From Candidatus Competibacter denitrificans Run_A_D11 (GTDB taxonomy: Bacteria > Pseudomonadota > Gammaproteobacteria > Competibacterales > Competibacteraceae), in assembly GCF_001051235.1 (NCBI RefSeq), contig NZ_CBTJ020000108.1, positions 1-64,000 on the forward strand: 64,000 nucleotides of DNA. Direction: 5' to 3'. The notes under the pieces were generated by a model. The model worked only from the letters and a program-made list of their open reading frames with translations. It did not search any database and had not been told where the DNA came from. The translations under genes were made by a program, and so were the position numbers. Shown here one piece after another: positions 18,550 to 25,932 of the stretch (position 1 is the stretch's first letter; the number at the start of each line of letters is the position of its first letter).

Positions 18550-19086
18550 ATGTTTCATCTTGTACGTCCTCTCTTGATCGCGGGCCTCCTGTTGGGGCGC
18601 TTGCGCGTTTCTTGTGGCCTGACCCTCATCGGGATCAGCGCCGTTCTCCTCATCAGCGTCGGTCGGGTTCTGAACCGGACGGCGCATGTCTTGACGGGTC
18701 TGTGGGTGCGCTTTGCGAACCCCCTGACGCTGTGCATCGTGGCAGCCTGTGGGGTCGTTCCCCTGATGCAAACGACCTGGGGTCGCACCGCCGGTGGCCT
18801 TGCGGCCTTTTGGTGTCTTGCGCACTTAGGCGGCGTGTTCCGTTCTGGGTTGCGTCCTTCACGTCGCCCTCCTGCGGGCGCAGCGCCCCAATCCCCCTTC
18901 GACGAGGCGGCGTTTATCGCCATGACACCGCAACCGGATCGCGTGTTACGCCAATTGGTAGTCCGCGAAGGTTTGGAGGACTTCAATCTGGATGCCAAAG
19001 CGTGCAAAGCGGCGGCGAAAGGTTCGCAACCCTTCCGCCGTCCAAGTCAACGCGCCGTTTGCATCCCGGTGATAGAACCGTTGTGA
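18550..19086 (+). CDS. small multi-pass membrane protein
   Basis: A 178-residue protein. I start it at ATG 18550 (AAAGGAGCACACC before it); an upstream in-frame ATG lies inside the leader. The first 110 residues hold about three hydrophobic segments (LVRPLLIAGLLLG, LIGISAVLLISVG, ANPLTLCIVAACGVVPL), then a further weak one before a cytoplasmic Pro/Arg-rich tail. Similar small inner-membrane proteins occur in conjugative elements, but I recognise no named family. The last 47 codons overlap, on the opposite strand, a small gene of a repeated family, so either the tail or that gene may not be real. Confidence 0.5.
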   Translation: MFHLVRPLLIAGLLLGRLRVSCGLTLIGISAVLLISVGRVLNRTAHVLTGLWVRFANPLTLCIVAACGVVPLMQTTWGRTAGGLAAFWCLAHLGGVFRSGLRPSRRPPAGAAPQSPFDEAAFIAMTPQPDRVLRQLVVREGLEDFNLDAKACKAAAKGSQPFRRPSQRAVCIPVIEPL

Positions 19087-19104
19087 AGCGTCTGTCTCGT
19101 CCAA
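18946..19104 (-). CDS. small RFGI-family protein, copy 1
   Basis: A 52-residue protein starting at TTG 19104, behind CTTGGAGACC. Its sequence (GALTWTAEGLRTF, then RRFARFGIQIEVLQT) matches two other small minus-strand ORFs nearby, at 19408-19659 and 19818-20002. The shared pattern is an aromatic residue, W/F-T-A-x-G, then RF-x-R-F/A-GI-x-LE-x-x-x-T. Sharing the pattern across three ORFs supports real coding. It overlaps the membrane protein gene on the other strand by 141 bases. Function unknown. Confidence 0.5.
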   Translation of the reverse strand: MDETDASQRFYHRDANGALTWTAEGLRTFRRRFARFGIQIEVLQTFADYQLA

Positions 19105-19160
19105 TCGGGGGGTCTCCAAGATCAAAAAGATCGTCCGTCTAACCTGTTTTTTTTCCAAAA

Positions 19161-19208
19161 CCCCACCGGGGACGTCCACGTCCCCAGGGGACGCGGCGTC
19201 TCCTTTTT
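19161..19208 (+). promoter_or_regulatory. C-run/G-run hairpin leader 2
   Basis: CCCCACCGGGGACGTCCA, then CGTCCCC, form a near-perfect hairpin (GGGGACG with CGTCCCC). Next, GGGGAC pairs with GTCTCC across GCGGC, and seven T follow. AAAGGAG and ATG 19232 come 12 to 24 bases later. Confidence 0.65.
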
Positions 19209-19231
19209 TTGAGAGATCAAAGGAGCACACG

Positions 19232-19411
19232 ATGGAATTGTGGAAAATCGAGCAGTATTGCGAAACCTCGTCACTCGATACCTTACGCAGGATCGAGGTG
19301 CGGTTGTCTCAACTCATCGAGACCCGGCAACTCACCGGCACGAACGCCAACCTTGCCTTACAAAGGGTTCGCGAAGCCATTCTGTTGCGCGAATTGTTTG
19401 AGGCGCATTAA
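19232..19411 (+). CDS. 59-residue helical protein
   Basis: It starts at ATG 19232 behind AAAGGAGCACACG and ends at TAA 19409-19411. The product is mostly helical and charged (MELWKIEQYCETSS, then RRIEVRLSQLIETRQL and REAILLRELFEAH). The strong ribosome site and the shared leader upstream support a real small gene. It converges on copy 3 of the small RFGI family, with stops overlapping by about 4 bases. I recognise no family. Confidence 0.55.
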   Translation: MELWKIEQYCETSSLDTLRRIEVRLSQLIETRQLTGTNANLALQRVREAILLRELFEAH

Positions 19412-19659
19412 CTCTGCCACTCCGGCAACGCAGCCATCACCTGATCGAGCCGCGCATCGCAACCTTTGAGGGTCGCTGCCAAGGCGCATAGTTCTTGGTG
19501 CGTGACCGCACGGGCCGCCGCGCGCGCTTGCTCAAGCGTTTTCAGGGTTTCCAGGCGAATGCCTGCACGGGCAAAGCGGGGACCCAGCGCCTCACGACCG
19601 GTCGCGGTAAAGCCCAAGCGTCCGGTGGCCGGATCAATCAGGAAGTAAGGGGCGTTCAA
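19408..19659 (-). CDS. small RFGI-family protein, copy 3
   Basis: An 83-residue protein starting at TTG 19659 behind AAGGAGACGCACG. Its N-terminal half (GRLGFTATGREALG, then PRFARAGIRLETLKT) matches copies 1 and 2; the C-terminal half is an added helix with Cys residues (LCALAATLKGCDARL). Its TTG overlaps the stop of the preceding small ORF (TTGA), so it is probably translated by coupling. Function unknown. Confidence 0.55.
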   Translation of the reverse strand: MNAPYFLIDPATGRLGFTATGREALGPRFARAGIRLETLKTLEQARAAARAVTHQELCALAATLKGCDARLDQVMAALPEWQS

Positions 19660-19811
19660 CGTGCGTCTCCTTGCGGGTGATGCAAGACGTGAAGGCCCAG
19701 GGCATTACGCCGATCCAGGACGTTTAACAAGCGTTGGTATTCGGCCGCGTCGCCCCGGGCAATGGCGATCAGCGCGTTCCGTTCCAGCGAACGTGGCCCG
19801 TTTTGGGCCAT
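19656..19811 (-). CDS. 51-residue protein between RFGI copies
   Basis: It runs from ATG 19811 to TGA 19656-19658, with the stop overlapping the next start. The product (MAQNGPRSLERNALIAIARG, then EYQRLLNVLDRR) is helical. No clear ribosome site is seen, so its translation may depend on the frameshifted gene just upstream. It could equally be the tail of that gene. Confidence 0.4.
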   Translation of the reverse strand: MAQNGPRSLERNALIAIARGDAAEYQRLLNVLDRRNALGLHVLHHPQGDAR

Positions 19812-19817
19812 CGCCAG

Positions 19818-20002
19818 TCAGTGATCTTGAAAGCCGCTCGCGCAGATTCGCCGCGCGGTCTCCAGGTCATCGACCGTGCGGATACGCTCCAGGCGAATCC
19901 CGAAGCGGTGAAACCAAGGGCTGTAGTGATTCCGGCCCGCCGCTGTCCAGTGGAGCACTGGTGATCCACCTGATAGAGCGGTTCGCGTTCGTCGTCGGGC
20001 AT
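19818..20002 (-). pseudogene. small RFGI-family gene, copy 2, frameshifted
   Basis: It begins at ATG 20002 behind CTTGGAGACCGCC and reads MPDDEREPLYQVDHQ. A one-base shift near 19956 is then needed to continue into VLHWTAAGRNHYSP and HRFGIRLERIRTVDD, ending at TGA 19818-19820. The repaired protein of about 61 residues matches copies 1 and 3. The unshifted frame runs on without family resemblance. Confidence 0.55.
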
Positions 20003-20054
20003 GGCGGTCTCCAAGAGAACGGATACCGTCAGCATAACCGATTTTTCCAAGTAA

Positions 20055-20104
20055 CCCCATCGGGGACATCCACGTCCCCTGGGGGCGTGGTGCGTCCTCT
20101 TTTC
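20055..20104 (+). promoter_or_regulatory. C-run/G-run hairpin leader 3
   Basis: CCCCATCGGGGACATCC, then CGTCCCC and GGGGGCGTGGTGCGTCCTC, with TTTT after it and GGAGG before ATG 20120. Same order of parts as leaders 1 and 2. Confidence 0.6.
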
Positions 20105-20119
20105 GTTGAAGGAGGAACC

Positions 20120-20566
20120 ATGCATTTTCTACGTGCCGATCATCTGCAAACGCCCTCCATGAAGGCGGTAGCGGAAATCGCCGCCCATGCCGGTCCTGGC
20201 ATGGCGGTCACCGCCCAGCAATCGATTCCGGGTCCGACCGGGACGGTACAGATCTGGTCGTTTACCCCGCAGGTCGCGCCCCTGGATCGGGCGGCGGTCA
20301 TCGTTGGGGTCTTCCTGGTCCGCGGCAAGATCGCCCTTTGGACGCCTTTGGCGGAGTCCTTTGAGGCGGCGGTCGCGCGGTATGAAGCGTTGGTGGCAAC
20401 GATGCCCCAAGACGCCGCCGCTGGACTGGATACGGCCGTAGCGACGCCGGGATCGACATTGCAGCTGCGGGGATTACCCGCGGGGGTGCGCGTCACCTGG
20501 ACCGGCGCCCAACCGCCGCAGATTGCGGGTAAGACCGTGTGTTTCAGCCCGGACGCGCGACCATGA
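20120..20566 (+). CDS. hypothetical protein upstream of RecB-type nuclease
   Basis: A 148-residue protein starting at ATG 20120 (GAAGGAGGAACC before it). It has an amphipathic helical first part (MKAVAEIAAHAGPGM), a hydrophobic strand pair (AAVIVGVFLVRGKIALW) and a C-terminal beta region (VRVTWTGAQPPQIAG). I recognise no family. Its stop overlaps the start of the nuclease gene (ATGA), so the two are probably co-translated and may work together. Confidence 0.6.
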   Translation: MHFLRADHLQTPSMKAVAEIAAHAGPGMAVTAQQSIPGPTGTVQIWSFTPQVAPLDRAAVIVGVFLVRGKIALWTPLAESFEAAVARYEALVATMPQDAAAGLDTAVATPGSTLQLRGLPAGVRVTWTGAQPPQIAGKTVCFSPDARP

Positions 20567-21438
20567 TCCGGCTCTCGCCTACGGCGGTCCTGAAGTACGA
20601 GACCTGCCCGCAGCAGTACTGGCTGGAGGAGGTGTGTCGTCTTCGGCCTGTGCATCGGGCCGCGAATTTGGTGTTTGGAACGGTCATCCACCGCACGATG
20701 GCGGACTGGCTGACGGGGTGGCATCAGGATCAGCCCCCCTCGCCGGTGGATCGATTCCAGCACCATTGGACGGACGCGCAACAGCACGGCATTGCGTATT
20801 CGGCGACGCAATCGCCCGAATCGCTCAGGGCCATCGGCGAGGCGCTGGTGCGGCTGTGGCCGACGGTTTGGCCGCGCTGGGATCGGACCTTGGTCACGGA
20901 TCGCACGGGCGCGCTGCTCCTGGAGCGCAAGCTGGAAGTGCGCATCACAGACACCGTGACCTTCGTCGGTCGATTGGATGTGCTCACGCGCACGGCAGCG
21001 GGCGTGCTGGAGTGTTTGGATCTGAAAACACCCCGCACGCCAACCGACCCGGCCTGGCTCACGGTCGCCGATCAACTGACCGGCTACCAGGTGCTCCTGG
21101 ATGCTCATGCGCCGCACCTGGGGATCGCCCCGGTCGAGCGCTTGGGGTGGGTCGAGCTGATCAAGCGCAACGTCACGGCCAAGGGCAAAGGGCCCGAGGT
21201 CTGCACCCCGATCACCGTCGCCCGCCGTACTCCGGCGCAAACCCAGGATTATGTGCAAAAAGTCCTGTGGGTCGCCGAAGACATCGCGCGCGGGCGATTT
21301 CCCAAGCGCGGTCTGATGGCGCACAACAGCCCTTGCACCCTCTGTGCGGTGCGGGGGCTTTGCCAAGACGGCGACATGGAAGGCTTGATCGTTCCCGACA
21401 CGGCCTCGCCTGTGGCCGCTTCCGGGGACTTTTTTTAA
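20563..21438 (+). CDS. RecB/Cas4-type PD-(D/E)XK nuclease
   Basis: A 291-residue protein, started at ATG 20563 in the ATGA overlap. All elements of the RecB-type nuclease are visible: an N-terminal YETCPQQYWLEEV with Cys, a His in VIHRTMADW, GRLDVLTRT with the metal-binding Asp, ECLDLKTPRT as the D-x-K motif, and QLTGYQVLL as the downstream Gln-x-x-x-Tyr. The C-terminus has SPCTLCAVRGLC, completing a four-Cys iron-sulfur pattern as in AddB and Cas4. It likely acts on DNA ends in the cytoplasm during transfer or recombination of the element. Confidence 0.82.
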   Translation: MIRLSPTAVLKYETCPQQYWLEEVCRLRPVHRAANLVFGTVIHRTMADWLTGWHQDQPPSPVDRFQHHWTDAQQHGIAYSATQSPESLRAIGEALVRLWPTVWPRWDRTLVTDRTGALLLERKLEVRITDTVTFVGRLDVLTRTAAGVLECLDLKTPRTPTDPAWLTVADQLTGYQVLLDAHAPHLGIAPVERLGWVELIKRNVTAKGKGPEVCTPITVARRTPAQTQDYVQKVLWVAEDIARGRFPKRGLMAHNSPCTLCAVRGLCQDGDMEGLIVPDTASPVAASGDFF

Positions 21439-21490
21439 AACCCAACGGGGGGCCGCTCCCCGTCGGGGGCGTGCGTCCCGGCCTTGGAGG
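21439..21490 (+). promoter_or_regulatory. C-run/G-run hairpin leader 4
   Basis: CCCAACGGGGGGCCGCTCCCCG then GGGGGCGTGCGTCC and TTGGAGG; CGGGG pairs with CCCCG. It lacks the long T-run of leaders 1 to 3. Confidence 0.5.
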
Positions 21491-21495
21491 TGAGT

Positions 21496-21923
21496 ATGGG
21501 CAAGGGCGTGTTTGAAAGGCCAGGCGCTCAGACGGTCCTCTTGCAAGCGCCGACGTTGATGGTCCGTGGGAGGCGGAGCCTCCCGAGGGGTCTGCTGATG
21601 ATCGTCAGGGGCAGTACGACGATTTCGTGGCGAACCTCTGCGCGCGCTTGCCGTGCACGGTCCACCCGCTCCAGCCCCCGCGCTGGGCGGATCAGAACAC
21701 GATGATCATTGCGGAGAATGGACTCGATGCGATGGGCTTCACCGATGGGGAGGACGCCTTTGATCTGTCGGTGATTCCCAAGGCGGGGGAAAACGGCGTT
21801 TCGTCGTTGGCGGTCGCGAATGTGGCGCACGCGGCCGAGGGGGTGTTTGAGTCGTGGCGGCTGGATGACCCCTTGTGGGTCCGGGCCAGCGCTTGGACCC
21901 CTGCGCCGTATCCGCCCTTTTAA
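21496..21923 (+). pseudogene. hypothetical gene with a frameshift near its start
   Basis: The start ATG 21496 behind TTGGAGG opens a frame (MGKGVFERPGAQ) that loses resemblance to coding sequence after about 25 codons. The overlapping -1 frame is open from 21514 and reads DVDGPWEAEPPEGSADDRQ, then DFVANLCARLPC and DGEDAFDLSVIP, to TAA 21921-21923. The whole would be about 140 acidic residues. A -1 slip or a lost base between 21520 and 21597 would fuse the two. I recognise no family. Confidence 0.5.
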
Positions 21924-21941
21924 GTCAGGGTTTTTCACATC

Positions 21942-21990
21942 AACCCCCAGGGGACGTCAGGGTCCCTGCGGGGGCAATGCGTCCCCTTTT
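21942..21990 (+). promoter_or_regulatory. C-run/G-run hairpin leader 5
   Basis: CCCCCAGGGGACGTCA, GGGTCCC, then GGGGGCAATGCGTCCCC and seven T, followed by AAGGAG and ATG 22016. GGGG and CCCC flank the T-run as in an intrinsic terminator. Confidence 0.6.
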
Positions 21991-22015
21991 TTTCGATGAA
22001 GAAGGAGACGTTGTG

Positions 22016-22384
22016 ATGTTGAAGACACGAGTCATGCTGGTTGTTGCAGCGAGCCTGAGCCTGAGCCTGAGCCTTGGCGGTTGTGAAACCTTGAAGGTGG
22101 TGGATGCGCGGATTTCCGCGCGTCTGGAGCGTTCCGGCTTCCTCAAGCCGCCCACCGTTTGGCAGGTGAAGCCCGCCAAAACGGGAACCGCCGTCACGTT
22201 GCGCTCGGGGCCGGGTACAGAACATCCGGTGATTCGGGTGCTCGCCGTGGGTGAAACGGTGACACCGCTTGGAATCACGGAGGGTTGGCGTGCCGTGCGG
22301 ATGGGCGGAAACGAGACCGGCTTTGTCCGAGATCGGGATCTCCAACCCGTCGGTCTTGGGCCGCAGCGGTTCGCGACGCCCTAG
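22016..22384 (+). CDS. SH3b-domain lipoprotein
   Basis: A 122-residue protein starting at ATG 22016 behind AAGGAGACGTTGTG. The signal peptide ends in a lipobox Leu-Gly-Gly-Cys near residue 23, so the mature protein is lipid-anchored. Residues 60-115 form a bacterial SH3 domain (VTLRSGPGTEHPVIRVLAVG, then GWRAVRMGGNETGFVRDRDL), which usually binds peptidoglycan or protein partners in the envelope. The signal peptide is built on four tandem GAGCCT hexamers (22051-22074), giving an Leu-Ser repeat. In a conjugative element it may help the transfer apparatus pass the cell wall; that role is inferred. Confidence 0.8.
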   Translation: MLKTRVMLVVAASLSLSLSLGGCETLKVVDARISARLERSGFLKPPTVWQVKPAKTGTAVTLRSGPGTEHPVIRVLAVGETVTPLGITEGWRAVRMGGNETGFVRDRDLQPVGLGPQRFATP

Positions 22385-22399
22385 CCTCTCACCGTTCAA

Positions 22400-22448
22400 T
22401 CCCTTCGGGGCGTGTCTCGCCCCAGAGGGGGTGTGGCGCGTCCCGGAG
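22400..22448 (+). promoter_or_regulatory. C-run/G-run hairpin leader 6
   Basis: CGGGGCGTGTCTCGCCCC is a 6-bp stem with a 5-base loop, followed by GAGGGGGTGTGGCGCGTCCC, GGAGG and ATG 22464. No T-run. Confidence 0.5.
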
Positions 22449-22463
22449 GTGGGGGAAGCGGCC

Positions 22464-22859
22464 ATGCAGCAGCAAGGTGAGCTTTTTGTGTGGGAGCGAC
22501 CGGCCTTCGCGGCGGTCGCACGTCCGAGTGATCCACCCAAACGCGCCATCCGCCGTGACGCCAAAGCCGAGTACGAAGGGCTTTGTCAAGATCGCGCGTG
22601 GCTGGCGTCCCAGTGGGAGGCCCTGCATGTGTGGCTGCTGAAACGGCAGCTTCACATCCTGGTCTGCCCGCACACGGCCCCTGACGAGCAAGCGGACATC
22701 CTCGCCTGGATGGAAGCGCCGTTAGCGTCAGGCGCACCGCCGCCGTTTAGTTTTCAGGCGTGCGTCATCCTCTATGACCCGCGCATCGCCCCAGACGAGT
22801 TTGGTGAGGCGGTGCGCGCGTACTATCAAAAGCGTCTTCAGCCCCGCAAGACGGGCTAG
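22464..22859 (+). CDS. hypothetical protein
   Basis: A 131-residue protein from ATG 22464. It has a charged N-terminus (KRAIRRDAKAEYEGL), a helical Trp-rich middle (WLASQWEALHVWLLKRQ) and a C-terminal helix (FGEAVRAYYQKRL). The start is chosen because it lies just behind the leader; GGAGG is 15 bases upstream, rather far. I recognise no family. Position between the lipoprotein and the AAA+ gene puts it in the mobile-element block. Confidence 0.55.
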   Translation: MQQQGELFVWERPAFAAVARPSDPPKRAIRRDAKAEYEGLCQDRAWLASQWEALHVWLLKRQLHILVCPHTAPDEQADILAWMEAPLASGAPPPFSFQACVILYDPRIAPDEFGEAVRAYYQKRLQPRKTG

Positions 22860-22874
22860 GCGCTCCCGTTGTTA

Positions 22875-22930
22875 AACCCCGTGGGGGGGCGTTCGCGATC
22901 CCCTGCGGGGGTGACCTGCGCCCTCTTTTT
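22875..22930 (+). promoter_or_regulatory. C-run/G-run hairpin leader 7
   Basis: CCCCGTGGGGGGGCGTTCGC, GATCCCC, GCGGGGGTGACCTGCGCCC, then TCTTTTT, GAAGGAG and ATG 22948. Confidence 0.58.
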
Positions 22931-22947
22931 CATTGAAGGAGTGCGTC

Positions 22948-23928
22948 ATGTTTCAATCGACTGACCGGCGGTTATCGCAATCGACTGAATTTCCCGTCAG
23001 TACGACCTTTGGGATTGCCGCGCCGGCGAACATTCGGGTGCAGGGTTTTGCCGCCCCGCACCCGTTAACGCCGCCGCTCGATCCGGCGTATCGGTTCCGC
23101 GCCGCGCTGTTGTCCGATGTCTTACGTTGGCATCGGGGCCTCAGTGCGGGTGAGCACCACGATGGCTTATGGCTCACTGGCCCCATGGGGTCGGGCAAAT
23201 CGAGCGTGATTCGCCAAGTCGCGGCGCGCTTGAACCTGCCGCTGATCGAAGTGAACGCCAAGGCCCGCCTGGAGGTGGCCGATTTGATCGGCTATCGCAC
23301 CGTGTTGGGCGGCGACATCCTGTTTCAGGATGGGCCGCTCACCCAGGCCCTGCGGGTAGGCGCTTGGTTATTACTCAATGAAGTCGATCTCATGGACCCC
23401 GGTGAACTGGCGGGGCTGAACACCGTCTTGGACGGCGGACCGTTGGTGATGGCCGAAAATGGTGGCGAGGGGGTTCACCCCGCACCGGGCTTTGGTCTCC
23501 TGTGCACCGCCAATTCAGCGGGCCACGGCGACCGGTCCGGTCTGTATGCGGGCGTGCGTCGGATGAACGGCGCGCTCCTGGATCGGTTTTGGGTGGTCGA
23601 CGTCGGCTATCCGACCGTCGACGAGGAGCAGGCGCTGCTGGCTCAACAGTTTCCGAGCCTGCCCGCGCCCGTGCGGGAGTGGATGGTGGCGGTGGCCCAC
23701 GAGGTGCGCCGTCTTTCCACCCCAGAGGAGACCGACGCCCAGGCACTGGATCTGCCCTTCTCGACCCGCGCGTTGGTGCGCTGGGCGTATTTGACGCTTC
23801 AGTTCAAAGGGGCGCCCAGCCCTTTACACCACGCGCTCAAACGGGCCTTGACCGCCCGCGCGGAGCCGGAAACTGCGGAGGCGATCCATCAAATCGTCCA
23901 GCGCATCACCGGAGAGTCCCATGCGTGA
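22948..23928 (+). CDS. CobS/MoxR-like AAA+ ATPase
   Basis: A 326-residue AAA+ protein from ATG 22948 behind GAAGGAG. Walker A is LTGPMGSGKSSVIRQ near residue 80, Walker B is WLLLNEVDLMDP near 145, and sensor 1 is GLLCTANSAG near 185, followed by an Arg-rich ALLDRFWVVDV. This is the pattern of MoxR/NorQ/CobS proteins, which remodel partners carrying a VWA domain. The CobT-like VWA protein encoded at 25933 is the expected partner, with the DUF3150 and WGR-like proteins between them. Such CobS-CobT-DUF3150 sets are common in mobile elements; their substrate is not known to me. There is no cobalamin pathway here. Confidence 0.82.
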   Translation: MFQSTDRRLSQSTEFPVSTTFGIAAPANIRVQGFAAPHPLTPPLDPAYRFRAALLSDVLRWHRGLSAGEHHDGLWLTGPMGSGKSSVIRQVAARLNLPLIEVNAKARLEVADLIGYRTVLGGDILFQDGPLTQALRVGAWLLLNEVDLMDPGELAGLNTVLDGGPLVMAENGGEGVHPAPGFGLLCTANSAGHGDRSGLYAGVRRMNGALLDRFWVVDVGYPTVDEEQALLAQQFPSLPAPVREWMVAVAHEVRRLSTPEETDAQALDLPFSTRALVRWAYLTLQFKGAPSPLHHALKRALTARAEPETAEAIHQIVQRITGESHA

Positions 23929-24652
23929 GGTGCAGCTGTACCGCAAGCAAAACCTCGATGGGACCCGCAAGGATTGGGCCTATCCGCTAACGCCCGATCC
24001 GGCGGGCTTAACGGTCTATTACGGCCGCACGGGATCGGTGTTACGCCTCGCGTACACGCCCGCCCAGCAGTGTCATCACGGCTCACCGGGGCAGGAAGCG
24101 CGGGCACGGGCGTTCGAGAAGGCGCGCAACGGCTATCAAGACTTAGGCGCGCATCGATTGGCCGACAATCGGCGGGATCTGACCCCGCTCGCGGTCGCGC
24201 CCTCTGTGGGAGGGACCGTCGAGCCACCCTTAGCACCGGGCTGGTATTGGCGTTGGGGGTTTAACCGCTCACACGCCGCCAGGCATCAAGCGTTGGAGGT
24301 GGCGTATGCCGTCGTCGCCGCACAGTTCGAAGCCGTGGGGTGGTCGCCGCCGCAGGGACGGCCAGACCACGGTGGACCGCGCCTACGGTGCTTGTGGTCC
24401 AAGACCGAACGTGACGCGGGCTGTGCCTGGCAACCGGGTGAGACGCTGGGCCAAGCCGCTTTTTGGCTGTTGCTGTCGCGTACGTTGCCCGAATTTTCGC
24501 TTCAGGATGCGGCAGGGCATGGGATCAGGGTCTGGCCCTGGCCGCTGTCCACGTCGGGTGATTGCGTCAGTTACTTGCAGCAATTAGGCCTGCTCCAGAC
24601 GGTCGTCAGCGATTGGCTCAACGACGCCTTGGATGTGGGGTGGTTTTATTAG
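23921..24652 (+). CDS. WGR-like domain protein
   Basis: A 243-residue protein whose ATG 23921 lies inside the last codons of the AAA+ gene (8-base overlap). Residues 1-75 fit a WGR-like fold: LYRKQNLDGTRKDWAY, then TVYYGRTGSVLRL with the conserved Tyr-Gly-Arg, and RARAFEKARNGYQDLG as the closing helix and glycine. The rest has many tryptophans (WYWRWGFNRSHAARH) and no enzyme motif. WGR domains bind nucleic acids or proteins. The tight coupling with the AAA+ gene suggests that the two proteins act together. Confidence 0.6.
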   Translation: MREVQLYRKQNLDGTRKDWAYPLTPDPAGLTVYYGRTGSVLRLAYTPAQQCHHGSPGQEARARAFEKARNGYQDLGAHRLADNRRDLTPLAVAPSVGGTVEPPLAPGWYWRWGFNRSHAARHQALEVAYAVVAAQFEAVGWSPPQGRPDHGGPRLRCLWSKTERDAGCAWQPGETLGQAAFWLLLSRTLPEFSLQDAAGHGIRVWPWPLSTSGDCVSYLQQLGLLQTVVSDWLNDALDVGWFY

Positions 24653-24670
24653 TGGGGGCGTGAATTCACA

Positions 24671-24738
24671 TCCCGTCCGGGCGGACGTCTCTCTGCCCAC
24701 CGGGCGGTGGGCGTGCGCCCGGCGGTTCTTTGGGATCG
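24671..24738 (+). promoter_or_regulatory. C-run/G-run hairpin leader 8
   Basis: CCCGTCCGGGCGGACGTC, then GCCCACCGGGCGGTGGGC and GTGCGCCC. GGGC pairs with GCCC across GTGC, followed by a short TTCTTT; AAGGAG precedes ATG 24755. Confidence 0.5.
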
Positions 24739-24754
24739 TTTAAGGAGAACCGCG

Positions 24755-25852
24755 ATGCAAGACCAAACCTTCAACGTCGATACGTTAGAGCAGTTGGTGT
24801 TTGTCAATGTCCAGATTTCCTGCTGGTCGGGGAAGAAAACCCTGACGCCAGAGGATCTGGGGTTGGATCGGGACACGCTCCCGCCAGAGACCCTGGTGTC
24901 GCTGGGTGATAAGCAGCTCATTCACCCCGATACGCTGCGCGCGTTCACCTCCATTCGCAGCGCCGCTCGGCGGCATTGCCTGGCGGTGGGCACCCGCTTC
25001 CTCGGCGGCTATGCCGTACCGGCGCAGAAAGCACAGGGGTTGCTGGATCGGCTCACGACCTTGGGGCAGCGCTACCAGCAGGCCAAAACGGCGTTTCTGG
25101 CGACCTATGACCAGAAACTGGCCGACTGGACGGCGCAGCAGCCATCCCAATGGCAAAAGCTCATCCAAGATGCCCTGGTGCCCGCCACTTACGTCGGGGG
25201 ACGCTTGCAGTTTCAGGTGCAGGTCGCCCGCGTGAGCGCGCCACCCCCAGCGGTGCAACATCCCGGTTTACACCAGGCGCTCGCCGGTTTGGGCGATCAG
25301 ATCTTGGAGGAGATCGCTCAAGAAGCGAAGGACGTGCTGGAAACGTCCTTTCAGGGCAAAACCGAGGTGACTCGCCGCGCGCTGAGTCCCTTGAGCGCCC
25401 TGCGGGACAAGCTCGACGGCTTGGCGTTTATCGAGGGCGGCTTTCGGGCCGTCATCGGGGAAATCGACCGGCTGTTGGCGAGCATCCCGGCCAAGGGCAT
25501 CCTGACCGGCCGGGTGCTGGACGATCTGGTGCAGTTCCTGGCGCTGGCCGCCCAACCGCACGGCTTAAAAACCTGGGCGGCGGCGGCCCCGGTGTGGGTG
25601 AATCCCCATCCGGCATGGGCCTGGCCCTCGGCGGAGTCGTCACCCCGCATCGGAGCGTCAGCCCTGACGTTCTCCGAGGAGGCGGCCGAGGCGGCCCTAC
25701 GGTCCGCATCGGCCGTGGACGTGGCCATCGTGCCGTCGGCCAACGCGGCTTCCTTACCGGAAGATGACGCGGAAGCAACGGCCCAACGGCCAACATCGGC
25801 TGTGGACGTGGCTCCCTTACCGGAGCCGGCCACGGAACATTGGTTCTTCTGA
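24755..25852 (+). CDS. DUF3150-family protein
   Basis: A 365-residue protein from ATG 24755 (TTAAGGAGAACCGCG). The N-terminal 200 residues fit DUF3150: LVFVNVQISCWSGKKTL, then SIRSAARRHCLAVGTRF and KQLIHPDTLRAF, then a long coiled region (QKAQGLLDRLTTLGQRYQ). A second helical part follows (EIAQEAKDVLETSF), and the last 90 residues are a low-complexity Ala/Ser/Glu tail. DUF3150 proteins usually sit between CobS-like ATPases and CobT-like VWA proteins in mobile elements, as here. The molecular role is unknown. Confidence 0.75.
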   Translation: MQDQTFNVDTLEQLVFVNVQISCWSGKKTLTPEDLGLDRDTLPPETLVSLGDKQLIHPDTLRAFTSIRSAARRHCLAVGTRFLGGYAVPAQKAQGLLDRLTTLGQRYQQAKTAFLATYDQKLADWTAQQPSQWQKLIQDALVPATYVGGRLQFQVQVARVSAPPPAVQHPGLHQALAGLGDQILEEIAQEAKDVLETSFQGKTEVTRRALSPLSALRDKLDGLAFIEGGFRAVIGEIDRLLASIPAKGILTGRVLDDLVQFLALAAQPHGLKTWAAAAPVWVNPHPAWAWPSAESSPRIGASALTFSEEAAEAALRSASAVDVAIVPSANAASLPEDDAEATAQRPTSAVDVAPLPEPATEHWFF

Positions 25853-25857
25853 GTATC

Positions 25858-25920
25858 CACCCCGGACGTGGGGCGTTGCGCGCCCCACCGGGGGCGTTCG
25901 CCGTCTGCGTCCTCTCTTGA
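25858..25920 (+). promoter_or_regulatory. C-run/G-run hairpin leader 9
   Basis: GTGGGGCGTTGCGCGCCCCAC is an 8-bp stem with a 5-base loop between CCCCGGAC and CGGGGGCG; CGTCCTCTCTT and GAGGTAGG follow before ATG 25933. Confidence 0.55.
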
Positions 25921-25932
25921 CGAGGTAGGACG

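Noticed and set aside
20140..21546. 468-residue minus-strand frame opposite the RecB-type nuclease
   Set aside because: Arg/Pro-rich composition and no motif; the nuclease motifs on the plus strand are clear.
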